Shown here piece by piece: positions 1-6,598 of a DNA stretch of 7,777 nucleotides (positions within the stretch are counted from its first letter, which is position 1; every line of letters begins with the position of its first letter). The translations under genes were made by a program, and so were the position numbers. The stretch is from JBCBZH01 sp039815415 (lineage in GTDB: Bacteria > Bacteroidota > Rhodothermia > Rhodothermales > Rubricoccaceae). Under the pieces are notes generated by a model. The model was not told the DNA's origin and ran no database searches. It worked only from the letters and a program-made list of their open reading frames with translations. The DNA lies in contig JBCBZH010000213.1 in the NCBI GenBank assembly GCA_039815415.1, forward strand, positions 1 to 7,777. Direction: 5' to 3'.

Positions 1-10
1 GGCTCTCGAA

Positions 11-973
11 CTACCGCCCAGAGACAAGCCCAGCGTGGTCGTTGTCAAGCGCCTGAACCGCGGCCCAGATGGCGTCCACAGCCCCCGCAAAGAAGACGGG
101 GTCGATCTTGTCCGCCTCATCGCTCTCCCGGTGGGTGTCCACGTGGTCCTCGACGCCGAAATAGAGAAACGGCACACCTCGCTGGTGAAAGGCGCCGTGA
201 TCCGAGGCGCTGGTCCAGTTGTCTGATCCTGCTCCGGTGTCATGCCCAAACCGGACCGGCACGGCAGCATTCGCCACGACGGGTTCGATGATGCTCACGA
301 GATGGGGATAGTGTGATCGCCCCGCGACCCACAGTGCCCCCGTGTCGCCTCGGCTCACCATGTCAACGTTGATGGTGGCGAGCATGGCGCCCAGCGGCAC
401 CGGTGGGTTGGAAACAAAGTGCCGCGCACCTACCAACCCCTGCTCCTCCGCATCGAGGGCAACGAACAGAATGGTGTGCGACGGCGGCGTCTCCATGAAC
501 CGCCGCGCGACATCCAGCAGGGCAGCCACCCCGGAGGCATTGTCATCCGCTCCGTTGTAGATCTCTCCGCGGCGTACGCCCAGGTGATCGTAATGCGCTG
601 TCACCACCAGAACGCTCTGCGGGTGAACCGTCCCGCGAATGCGCCCGATGAGATTGTACGCCTCCGCGCCACTCTGCAGCGGGACTAGCTGGCGATACTC
701 GGGCTTCCCCATCGGCTCCAGCCCGATCCCCCGGAAGCGCTCTTCGATGTACCTCCGGGCTTTAGCGGCACCTTCGGTCCCGGCGCCGCGCCCCTCCAGA
801 GAGTCCGCCGCCAGCACGCGGACATCCGACATCAGACGGGCCTGGAGGACATCCGTGGACGGCGGCGGCCCCGCTGCAGGAGCCGGCGGAGGAGGCGCCA
901 CCACCGGAGGCGGCGCACTCTGACACGCCGCCAGCACGACCCCTGCGCACAGGACGAGACCGGTCAGCTTCAC
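11..973 (-). CDS. M28-family zinc aminopeptidase, lipoprotein
   Basis: Predicted exported metallopeptidase of family M28 (di-zinc aminopeptidases that remove N-terminal residues from peptides), 320 residues. A lipoprotein signal ends in LAAC (Cys17) and a Pro/Ala-rich linker follows (about 20-40). The M28 ligand pattern is complete: His127 in AHYDH, Asp143 in NGADDN, the catalytic/ligand pair Glu176-Glu177 in DAEEQG, Asp204 in NVDMVSR, and His281 in the C-terminal DTHRESDE, where the family usually has H-T-P. The start chosen is GTG at 973: its GTGA overlaps the stop of the upstream DsbD-like gene, and it gives a compact signal peptide (MKLTGLVLCAGVVLAAC). A longer reading from 1027 would put 18 unlikely residues ahead of the signal. 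No Shine-Dalgarno precedes the GTG, so translational coupling is likely. Fold and catalysis are confident; the substrate is unknown. The protein probably sits on the periplasmic or outer face of a membrane and takes part in peptide scavenging. Confidence 0.92.
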   Translation of the reverse strand: MKLTGLVLCAGVVLAACQSAPPPVVAPPPPAPAAGPPPSTDVLQARLMSDVRVLAADSLEGRGAGTEGAAKARRYIEERFRGIGLEPMGKPEYRQLVPLQSGAEAYNLIGRIRGTVHPQSVLVVTAHYDHLGVRRGEIYNGADDNASGVAALLDVARRFMETPPSHTILFVALDAEEQGLVGARHFVSNPPVPLGAMLATINVDMVSRGDTGALWVAGRSHYPHLVSIIEPVVANAAVPVRFGHDTGAGSDNWTSASDHGAFHQRGVPFLYFGVEDHVDTHRESDEADKIDPVFFAGAVDAIWAAVQALDNDHAGLVSGR

Positions 974-1455
974 CGGGAGGCAATGACGACGGGCACCCGG
1001 AACGGGACTCGAGCTGGCGGAAGGCACACAGAGTCGTTGCAGACCGTAAAGGACACCCGCCCCCGTACCGTGTGACGCCCAGCCTGCATGCCCCGACTCA
1101 CCCGAAGGATCTGCGCGACGCGCGCGGACCCCGCGAAGTAGGGGTATTCCATCTCAAAGCCCTGGTCGTAGCCCGTCTCCGGATCATCCTGGACCACATC
1201 GCCGACCGCCAGCCCGTCGGGGAGCGTGTCCATCGTCAGCTCGAGGGGACGCCCAACGGGCGAGTCCATCGCATAGAGCCGCCAGCCGTCTTCGATGGTC
1301 GCGTCGAGGTAGATGTTGGCGTTGCCGCCGGGCGCCGCGGACTCAGCGCGTACGCGCCACGTGACCAAGTCTGTCGCTCGCAGGGCCTGAGAAAACGCCT
1401 CTGCGGGCCACAGTGCGAGCGTGAGCAGAAGGAGGACGAATGCGGACCGGGACAT
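970..1455 (-). CDS. Stand-alone DsbD N-terminal (alpha) domain-like periplasmic protein
   Basis: Protein of 161 residues with a cleavable signal peptide (about 1-22, cut near AFSQA) and an immunoglobulin-like beta domain resembling the N-terminal domain of the thiol:disulfide interchange protein DsbD. Visible family features are the early DGWRLYAMDSP stretch and the C-terminal Cys pair FTVCNDSVCLPP (Cys139 and Cys144, spacing CX4C), which matches the redox Cys pair of nDsbD. In complete DsbD this domain passes electrons from the membrane domain to periplasmic partners. Here the membrane and thioredoxin-like domains are absent, so the electron donor must be encoded elsewhere. ATG 1455 is preferred over an in-frame TTG at 1482 because it places the hydrophobic signal right at the N-terminus. 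Neither start has a good ribosome site; a GAGG lies too far upstream. The stop overlaps the next gene (GTGA). The domain call is good; the actual partner is unknown. Confidence 0.83.
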   Translation of the reverse strand: MSRSAFVLLLLTLALWPAEAFSQALRATDLVTWRVRAESAAPGGNANIYLDATIEDGWRLYAMDSPVGRPLELTMDTLPDGLAVGDVVQDDPETGYDQGFEMEYPYFAGSARVAQILRVSRGMQAGRHTVRGRVSFTVCNDSVCLPPARVPFRVPVVIASR

Positions 1456-1528
1456 AGTGAAGCACGTGGCGAGGGTCCTCAACGCTACAACACGGCGAAC
1501 CGTGCCGCGTCCGACAACTGTTCACACC

Positions 1529-1561
1529 AAAACGGGGGGCGCCAACCAAGACGCCCCCCGT
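1529..1561 (-). terminator. Rho-independent terminator after rplI
   Basis: A perfect 10-bp stem (1532-1541 with 1552-1561; G/C-rich, ACGGGGGGCG against its complement) encloses a 10-base loop. Read on the minus strand the stem is followed by TTTT then GG, a short T-tract. It lies 27 bases past the rplI stop and ends the ribosomal operon. The remainder of the 133-base gap up to the DsbD-like start holds a small 5-bp hairpin (1491-1504) and no clear promoter. Confidence 0.85.
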
Positions 1562-1588
1562 GTGGGTCGGATCCGAAACACGTCAGGA

Positions 1589-2044
1589 CTAGACGGTCTC
1601 CTCGGCCGCAACGACGCGGACCTTGACCTCCGCCGTGTACTCGGGGTGGAGCCGGATGGAGGCCGGGTAGACGCCCGTCACGCGCACATCTTCGGCGAGC
1701 GTGATCTTCCGACGATCCACCGTGACGCCCTGTGCCGCCAGCTCGTCGGCGATCTGCTGCGTGGTGATGGTGCCGAAGATGCGGTTCTCCTCGCCCACAC
1801 GGACGGGGATGACCACCTCGGTCTCGTTGAGGCGAGCGGCAAGCTTCTCGGCGTCGCCACGGGCGGCCTCGATCTTGTGCGCGGCCTGACGGCGCTCCTC
1901 GGCGTACTGCTTGAGGGTGCTCGGGGTCGCCATCACGGCGAGCTGGCGAGGGATGAGGTAGTTCCGACCGAAGCCGGGCTTGACGTCGACCACGTCGCCC
2001 TTGAGGCCGAGCGTGTCGTGGTCCTCTTTCAGGATGACTTTCAT
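1589..2044 (-). CDS. rplI: 50S ribosomal protein bL9
   Basis: Large-subunit ribosomal protein bL9, which binds 23S rRNA near the base of the L1 stalk and projects a long arm between ribosomes. The 151-residue length fits the family (about 150). The N-terminal rRNA-binding domain is clear: MKVILKEDHDTLGLKGDVVDVKPGFGRNYLIP..., with the conserved G-x-GRNYLIP loop and AVMAT. A charged linker helix (about 42-75) follows, then the C-terminal domain with GTITTQQIADEL, VDRRKI and a final HPEYTAEVKVRVVAAE. The start is ATG 2044, which matches the family N-terminus exactly. The reading frame extends upstream to 2323 but only as a shadow of rpsR. No strong Shine-Dalgarno is present; the start sits directly against a 7-base repeat block. 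It is the last gene of the rpsF-rpsR-rplI unit, and a terminator follows. Confidence 0.97.
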   Translation of the reverse strand: MKVILKEDHDTLGLKGDVVDVKPGFGRNYLIPRQLAVMATPSTLKQYAEERRQAAHKIEAARGDAEKLAARLNETEVVIPVRVGEENRIFGTITTQQIADELAAQGVTVDRRKITLAEDVRVTGVYPASIRLHPEYTAEVKVRVVAAEETV

Positions 2045-2045
2045 G

Positions 2046-2114
2046 GGGCTGTAGGCTATGAGCCAGGAGCGATGGGCTCTCAGCCGTGGGATGCCCACAG
2101 CCCAGAACCCACGG
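2046..2114 (-). repeat. Degenerate heptad repeats in the rpsR-rplI spacer
   Basis: The 77-base spacer is almost wholly made of 7-base units. Read on the minus strand, three units of form NNNTGGG (plus-strand positions 2114-2094) are followed, after the inverted copy of the first unit, by five head-to-tail units of form NNNGCYY (2080-2046), which end one base before the rplI ATG. The two unit types are roughly inverted copies of each other. The outer parts also make an exact 8-bp inverted repeat, 2083-2090 with 2108-2115, around a 17-base loop. The periodicity is read directly from the sequence. Its function, or relation to a genome-wide repeat family, is not known. Confidence 0.7.
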
Positions 2115-2121
2115 CGTCTAG

Positions 2122-2721
2122 CTACTTGACGTTGTCGGCGACGAACGGGAGAAGGGCCACGTGGCGGGCGCGCTTTACCGCAGTGGTGAGCTGGCGCTGG
2201 AACTTGGCCGACACGCCCGTCATGCGGCGTGGCAGCAGCTTGCCCGTCTCGTTGACGTACTGCTTGAGCGTGTCGACGTCCTTGTAGTCGATGTATTCGA
2301 TGCCAGCCTCCTTGAAGGGGCACTTCTGGGTATGGCCCTGAGCGCCCGGCGCGGCGATCCGCTGCAGGTTCTCCGGGTTGGATGCCGCGATGAGCCGGGC
2401 CGCGACCTCGGGGGTGACGGCGCGCTTGGGGCCATCGCCATCGCTCTGGATCTGCTCCACCTGCGTCGGGTCCTCGGTGGACTCCGGCACGGAGGTGCCT
2501 TCGGCGATGTCTGCGGGTTGCGATGGTGACGTCTCTACGACGGGCGCCTCTTCAGCGGCCTCGGCGGCCGGTGCGTCTGCAGCCTCAGCGGCCGGTGCCT
2601 CAGCAACGGGAGCCTCAGCTTCGGCCGCAGGAGCCTCGGCGGCGGGAGCCTCCGCCGTGGGAGTCTCAGGAGCGGCCTCCGTCTCGGCGACCTCGGTCTC
2701 GGGGGTCTGGTTCTCTTCCAT
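2122..2721 (-). CDS. rpsR: 30S ribosomal protein bS18 with long acidic N-terminal extension
   Basis: Small-subunit protein bS18, partner of bS6 on the platform of the 30S subunit. The conserved core occupies only about residues 133-199: KCPFKEAG, IDYKDVDTLKQYV, GKLLPRRMTG, KFQRQL, then KRARHVALLPFVAD. Typical bS18 has 75-90 residues; this has 199. Residues 1-90 are a Glu/Ala/Pro/Thr-rich acidic tract with AEAPAAEAP-type repeats. Residues 98-128 (KRAVTPEVAARLIAASNPENL...) look like an ordered linker helix. The start at ATG 2721 is supported by its position 5 bases after the rpsF stop and by a GAGG (2732-2735) 10 bases upstream, inside the end of rpsF. No later Met lies between residue 1 and the core. 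A single Cys (134) remains at the old zinc-site position, so it is a non-zinc form. The core is certain; that the whole extension is translated is likely but unproven. Confidence 0.94.
   Translation of the reverse strand: MEENQTPETEVAETEAAPETPTAEAPAAEAPAAEAEAPVAEAPAAEAADAPAAEAAEEAPVVETSPSQPADIAEGTSVPESTEDPTQVEQIQSDGDGPKRAVTPEVAARLIAASNPENLQRIAAPGAQGHTQKCPFKEAGIEYIDYKDVDTLKQYVNETGKLLPRRMTGVSAKFQRQLTTAVKRARHVALLPFVADNVK
2542..2655 (-). repeat. Low-complexity Ala/Glu/Pro coding repeats within rpsR
   Basis: Codons 23-60 of rpsR form imperfect tandem copies of A-E-A-P-A-A-E and close variants, with GCC/GCG/GAG/CCx codons. This gives a repetitive GC-rich stretch, prone to slippage, whose length could differ between strains. 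It encodes an intrinsically disordered acidic tail. Confidence 0.75.
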
Positions 2722-2726
2722 GTCGG

Positions 2727-3092
2727 TTAGGCCTCAGCCGGGGTGGCGGTGTTCTGCTGGTCGTAGTAGCGCTGCATCTTCGCATCGTAGCGAAGAACCA
2801 TGTGGCGCATGATGTCGTCGTTGATCTGGAGCGCACGCTCGAGCTTCGGAAGCAGGTCGGGCGTCGAGAGGCGGAAGTTGACGACCACGTAGTAGCCGTT
2901 GCGCTTCTTCTCGATGGGGTACGCCAGACGCTGGCTGCCCATTTCGTTCGTCTGAACGATTTCGGCGTTGCTGTCGGCCAGGTACGCAGTCACGCGCTGG
3001 ACGATCTCCTTGGTTTGCTCCTCGTTGAGGACCGGGTTGATGATGTACATCAACTCGTACATGGGCGCAGTGGCCCCATTGGCGTCAGCCAT
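2727..3092 (-). CDS. rpsF: 30S ribosomal protein bS6
   Basis: Ribosomal protein bS6, which pairs with bS18 and binds the central domain of 16S rRNA. It has 121 residues, normal for the family apart from a 10-residue Ala/Gly-rich lead (MADANGATAP) before the usual MYELMYIINP strand. The conserved LAYPIEKKRNGYYVVVNF segment (about 56-73) and the INDDIMRHMVLRYD strand (about 90-103) are clear. The start is ATG 3092, with AGGG (3100-3103) seven bases upstream. It is the first gene of a three-gene unit with rpsR (5-base gap) and rplI. A 223-base gap upstream separates it from the cytochrome genes and holds a possible promoter and leader structure. Identification is secure. Confidence 0.97.
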   Translation of the reverse strand: MADANGATAPMYELMYIINPVLNEEQTKEIVQRVTAYLADSNAEIVQTNEMGSQRLAYPIEKKRNGYYVVVNFRLSTPDLLPKLERALQINDDIMRHMVLRYDAKMQRYYDQQNTATPAEA

Positions 3093-3129
3093 AGATGATC
3101 CCTGTGGAATACGGATGAGTGTCGTATGC

Positions 3130-3160
3130 CCACGGTGCGCCGGGATGTCTCCCCCGGTGC
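3130..3160 (-). promoter_or_regulatory. Possible structured leader of the rpsF operon
   Basis: On the minus strand two small hairpins share bases, so only one can form at a time. One is a 5-bp stem (3140-3144 with 3153-3157, 8-base loop). The other is a CGG/CCG stem with a CGCA loop, extended by two pairs across a bulged U (3130-3144). The hexamer GCACCG occurs twice, 22 bases apart (3133-3138 and 3155-3160). In many bacteria the bS6:bS18 complex binds its own leader RNA at a structure with a conserved CCG, so feedback control is plausible. I could not align this leader to that motif. Confidence 0.3.
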
Positions 3161-3255
3161 CAAGCCGCGAGCAGGGCGAACGACGAGTTTACCCGATTCC
3201 GCCAGCCCGTAGAGCGGAGGGCGAGTGAATTGGCACCCCTGCCGGCTCTGTTTCC

Positions 3256-3283
3256 ATTATCCAGGAACAACCCTGCTTCTCGA
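3256..3283 (-). promoter_or_regulatory. Possible sigma70-type promoter for rpsF-rpsR-rplI
   Basis: On the minus strand GATAAT (3256-3261; 5 of 6 to the -10 consensus) lies 16 bases downstream of TCGAGA (3278-3283; 4 of 6 to the -35 consensus). Transcription would begin near 3249 and give a leader of roughly 155 bases before rpsF. The -35 bases also form part of a weak 5-bp inverted repeat (3278-3293). The match is modest, and a Bacteroidota-type promoter would look different. No terminator of the upstream cytochrome gene is visible in this gap. Confidence 0.3.
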
Positions 3284-3315
3284 CACCCCGAGACCTGCGC
3301 TGGGAGGAGACAGCC

Positions 3316-4374
3316 TTACAGCCCCAGCCGGTCCAACAGCGCGGCGTCTTCTGGGGCAATCGTTCCACCAACGCGCTCAGTCATGAGCCGCCCGGCATAG
3401 AGGGTCGCGTAGAGGCCGAGGACCCCATCGTCTCGACGGGCGTGCTCCTGGAAAAGCGCTGTGGCCTCCGGGCTGCGCCACGAATCTGGGACGTAGTAGG
3501 CCCGCGGTCCATTCGGGCCGTCGGCGGCCTCGGCAGGAAAGCTCTTCTCGGGCTCGTACAGCTTCTGTCCGAGATGACATCCCGTGCACTGCGTTGGCGC
3601 CTTCAGCGGAAGGGGCGGCGTCGATGTCGCCTCCGCGATCTGACCGTCGGCCCCGTAGACCGCAAAGTCCCAGAACCCGTCGGCGCGACGCCGCTTGACG
3701 GTCGTCTCCAACGTCTCGCCCTCCTCCCCCAGATGCACCCCGATGAGCGGCGTTCCGGTGGGATACACCAGCTCGCCGCCCTCTACAAACGCATTCATCG
3801 CCGAGCGAAGTGCCTCCATCGGCACCGACACCCGGCGGCGAGCTGAGGTCATGACGCCGTCGATATCTACCGTGAACCAGAGCGAATCCTCCGAGCTGGC
3901 GGGCGCCTCGACACCCGTTGCGGCGTAGAATGCCTCAAGGGTCGATGGCAATCCATGCCCCTCTGCATAGGTTGCGTCGAAGAACGGCACCATCTCGTCC
4001 CAGTCCAGCGCACCGTCCCCGTTGGCGTCGGCCAGGGACGCGCGGATCTCATCCGACAGGAGCTGCGGGTGTAGGACTAGATCGTCACCCGATCCGGTGA
4101 GGAGCCCTGCCTCGAAGGGATCGGCCCCGTCCACGTAGCCCCCGAGCAGCGAGCGCATGAGCCGCTCCGGATCCGACTTGTCGATGGCGAGCGGGACCGA
4201 TTCGGCCGTCTGCACGTCCACTGGCCCGCTGGCACAGGCGGAAAGAAGGATCGCCAGCCCGACGACAGGCCATCGAGATCCAATAGCGCGCAACAAGCTG
4301 GCGCACCGGAACCGGCTCCGTCTCTGGTCTCCAGTTCTCATTGGACGCGGCTTCGCGCCCATACAGTTGGTCAT
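3316..4374 (-). CDS. EF-hand, single-heme c-type cytochrome lipoprotein
   Basis: Predicted lipid-anchored cytochrome of 352 residues, probably periplasmic or outer-membrane. A basic N-region and hydrophobic stretch end in lipobox LLSAC (Cys47). A textbook EF-hand calcium loop occupies residues 116-127 (DANGDGALDWDE: Asp/Asn/Asp at positions 1, 3 and 5, Gly at 6, Asp at 9, Glu at 12). A single second-half-like loop is not obvious. One heme-binding CTGCH is at 263-267, within a C-terminal domain that begins near VKRRRADGFWDFAVYG. The start is ATG 4374, whose ATGA overlaps the stop of the upstream heptaheme cytochrome; Met5 and Met12 are alternatives, and the long N-region leaves this open. No named family is recognised for the whole protein. 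By position it probably accepts or donates electrons to its neighbour, with calcium helping its structure or switching it; that role is inference. Confidence 0.88.
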   Translation of the reverse strand: MTNCMGAKPRPMRTGDQRRSRFRCASLLRAIGSRWPVVGLAILLSACASGPVDVQTAESVPLAIDKSDPERLMRSLLGGYVDGADPFEAGLLTGSGDDLVLHPQLLSDEIRASLADANGDGALDWDEMVPFFDATYAEGHGLPSTLEAFYAATGVEAPASSEDSLWFTVDIDGVMTSARRRVSVPMEALRSAMNAFVEGGELVYPTGTPLIGVHLGEEGETLETTVKRRRADGFWDFAVYGADGQIAEATSTPPLPLKAPTQCTGCHLGQKLYEPEKSFPAEAADGPNGPRAYYVPDSWRSPEATALFQEHARRDDGVLGLYATLYAGRLMTERVGGTIAPEDAALLDRLGL

Positions 4375-6584
4375 TGCGAATCCAGTTCAGCGAGGGCGGC
4401 AGCGGCACGCGCATCGCCCGGGTTGAGAGTGAGAAGGCGCTGAAAGAGCGCCCGTGCCTCGGCGGTCTGCCCCTGTCGCCCGCGCACCACTCCGAGATTC
4501 CCGAGCGCCCCCTGGTTGTTCGGATTGATGCGCAAAGCTGCGGTGAGCTGAGCAGCGGCCGCAGGCAGGTCGTCGGAAGCGAGGAGCGCAGCTCCGAGGT
4601 TGACGCGCGCCAGCTCGAGCTGAGGATCCAGCGCCACGGCTCGTCGGAGAGGGGCCAGCGCGGCGTCCACGTTGCCGAGCTGGAGGGTGTAGAAGCCGAG
4701 GTCGTTCCAGCCACTCGGGTACGCCACTGGGTCCTGCGCCATGGCCGCCTCGAGCGTCGCGATGGCATCCGGCAGTTGGCTCGCCTCGGCCTGGGCTTGG
4801 GCCAGCAGGAGCCGCGCACCGGTCCGGCGCGGGATCAGTCGAACTGCCTCGCGGAGAGCCGCGACCGCCGATTCCGGGCGCCCCGAATCCATCTGCGCCC
4901 GTCCGAGCCACATCGCCGCCAGCCCGTTGTCGGGATCGCGTTCCACGGCTTCGGTGAGCACGCGCACGGCTGACGCCGTCGAGTCCATGGCGAGCAGCGC
5001 TTGTCCGAGCGTCACGCGGGCATCGTTTCGATCTACGCCCTGCGCCAGCCCGCGCCGGATGCGCGATGCCACCTCCGGCAGGTACGCCGGAAGCCGGTGC
5101 ATCGTCTCGTAGAGCATGAACGTCGCCATCCCCAGCTCGATGTCCGCCTCGGCCTCGCTCGTCGGGCTGGCGTCGCCTGCCGGAGTAACGAGGTTGACCA
5201 GCGTGAACGGCGTCTCTCGCAGGAAGGCCTCCTCCGAGAAGTCGCCCGGCGCCGGGGGCGGCGGAGTCCGCTGGATCCAGTGGTCCGTGAACGAGACGTG
5301 TGGGATGTCCGACGTACCGGCTGTGCGCATGTGGCAGCTCACGCAGTCGCCGGTGATGGCCTCGGCCATGGTCGTCGCCTCGGGGCGGGAGCACACCTCC
5401 TGGTGGGCATTGCCGTCGTGGCAAGACTGGCATGTGTTCGAGAAATGCTCTCTCGGAAGCTCCGCGACAGGAATGTGCGGATCGTGGCACGTCGTGCAGG
5501 TGAGCGCCCCCTCCGTGCCCTGGGTCTCCTCGAAGCATGCGCTCCGCATCATGCGCTCGGCATGGCTGGAGATGCCGAACGACTCCGGATCATCGAGCGA
5601 CGCTTGCCGGACGAACACGGACCGATGTGCCGAGAGCGGGCGTCCGGGACGGTAGGTGGTGGCGTCCTCGCCGGGCGCGTAGATGGTCTCGCCCGTCAGG
5701 TGGCACTGCTGACAGACATCGAGCTGGAGATCCAGGGACAGATTCGCCGGGTTGACGATTTTCGACTCCGCCGGATTGTCTTCTGCGAGGTAGGTCTCTA
5801 CATGCGCTGAGCCGGGGCCGTGGCATCGCTCACAGGTGATGCCCAGCGGAACGTCGGTGTAGAAGTTCAAACCTGGCTCATGGCCTGGGCGCCCGTTGTG
5901 ACACGTCAGGCAGTCGAGGTTGATGGGGCGGTCGAAGCGTCGGTTGGTCTGCGCGTACCCCGGGCTCAGGTCCCACACGGCGCGCTCCACGTACCATGTC
6001 AGCGGCATCATGGTCAGGTAGCTCCCCGCGTCTCCCCCACCGGCTTCCATGAGGTAGGACCGTGTGGCATGCCCGGACCCGATGACGTGGCTGACAGCGT
6101 GATCGCGTACAAACCCAGGGTCATCGGACCGCGTCTCGCGCTGGATGAGGGAGTCGCCCCGGACGATGGCCTGGTAGCAATACCCATCGTCTGAGCACAC
6201 CACCGGACTGCGGCCGTTCTGGAACTGCTCCACGGCCGTGTCCGGATCGAACAGGCTCACCGCTCGCCCCATCCCGGTCTTGAGGTAGCTCGTGGTGAGG
6301 TCCGCATGGCACGAGCTGCAGGCCTCGCTGCCCACGTACGTCCAGGACTCATCCTCTGCGACGGTCGCCACCTCCGGGCTGGCCGACTGACAGGCCGCCA
6401 GCCCGTACGCCCCCGCCAGCGCGAAGGCGACCGCGAACACGGAGACGATGAGAGAGCGTCGCGCAACCAGGCGACGCAGGACGAGGAGGCGCCTGTTCAT
6501 GAAGCGCACGAAATCGGAGAGGGCCACGCGAGAAAAGATACGGGCTGGCGCTCTGCTCTCTGTGGTTTGGGAGGGATGGTACAC
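4371..6584 (-). CDS. Seven-heme cytochrome c lipoprotein with C-terminal TPR repeats
   Basis: Predicted exported multiheme cytochrome of 737 residues. A basic N-region and hydrophobic helix (about 44-62) end in lipobox LAAC (Cys65). Seven CXXCH sites attach heme: 89-93, 225-229, 251-255, 291-295, 363-367, 385-389 and 414-418, in a domain like cytochrome c554/NrfB-type multiheme proteins. It closes with FTDHWIQR (432-439), which I recognise from multiheme-TPR proteins. Extra cysteines 130/136 (CX5C), 350 and 398 are not heme motifs. After a Pro-rich joint (about 440-447), six TPR units of 33-35 residues run from about 521 to 724 and should bind partner proteins. The start is GTG 6584, chosen because AGGGGAGG lies six bases upstream. 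ATG 6500 (Met29) would give a shorter n-region but has no ribosome site. The stop overlaps the EF-hand cytochrome (ATGA). Its likely role is envelope electron transfer; donor and acceptor are unknown. Confidence 0.94.
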   Translation of the reverse strand: MYHPSQTTESRAPARIFSRVALSDFVRFMNRRLLVLRRLVARRSLIVSVFAVAFALAGAYGLAACQSASPEVATVAEDESWTYVGSEACSSCHADLTTSYLKTGMGRAVSLFDPDTAVEQFQNGRSPVVCSDDGYCYQAIVRGDSLIQRETRSDDPGFVRDHAVSHVIGSGHATRSYLMEAGGGDAGSYLTMMPLTWYVERAVWDLSPGYAQTNRRFDRPINLDCLTCHNGRPGHEPGLNFYTDVPLGITCERCHGPGSAHVETYLAEDNPAESKIVNPANLSLDLQLDVCQQCHLTGETIYAPGEDATTYRPGRPLSAHRSVFVRQASLDDPESFGISSHAERMMRSACFEETQGTEGALTCTTCHDPHIPVAELPREHFSNTCQSCHDGNAHQEVCSRPEATTMAEAITGDCVSCHMRTAGTSDIPHVSFTDHWIQRTPPPPAPGDFSEEAFLRETPFTLVNLVTPAGDASPTSEAEADIELGMATFMLYETMHRLPAYLPEVASRIRRGLAQGVDRNDARVTLGQALLAMDSTASAVRVLTEAVERDPDNGLAAMWLGRAQMDSGRPESAVAALREAVRLIPRRTGARLLLAQAQAEASQLPDAIATLEAAMAQDPVAYPSGWNDLGFYTLQLGNVDAALAPLRRAVALDPQLELARVNLGAALLASDDLPAAAAQLTAALRINPNNQGALGNLGVVRGRQGQTAEARALFQRLLTLNPGDARAAAALAELDSQ

Positions 6585-6590
6585 GGCTTG

Positions 6591-6598
6591 CCTCCCCT
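6591..6598 (-). promoter_or_regulatory. Strong Shine-Dalgarno of the heptaheme cytochrome
   Basis: AGGGGAGG on the minus strand lies six bases before GTG 6584. It is the best ribosome site in the window and decides the start of the cytochrome. It means the transcript begins beyond 6600, inside or across the 5' end of the divergent gene. Confidence 0.75.

Noticed and set aside
974..1027. Longer N-terminus of the M28 peptidase starting at 1027
   Set aside because: It overlaps the DsbD-like gene by 58 bases and adds 18 residues ahead of a complete lipoprotein signal. The GTGA junction at 973-970 is the better start.
1491..1504. 5-bp hairpin with TTCG loop (minus strand) before the DsbD-like gene
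   Set aside because: Too short to call a regulator. The closing pair is G-C, not the extra-stable C(UUCG)G form.
1421..2287. Plus-strand open frame of 288 codons across rplI and rpsR
   Set aside because: It lies antisense to two certain ribosomal genes, has no family features, and is explained by high GC.
3278..3293. 5-bp inverted repeat as a terminator of the EF-hand cytochrome gene
   Set aside because: The stem is short and no T-tract follows on the minus strand.
4387..5538. Second minus-strand frame of 383 codons inside the cytochrome
   Set aside because: Gly/Arg/Ala-rich frame-shifted shadow of the heptaheme-TPR gene, with no motifs of its own.
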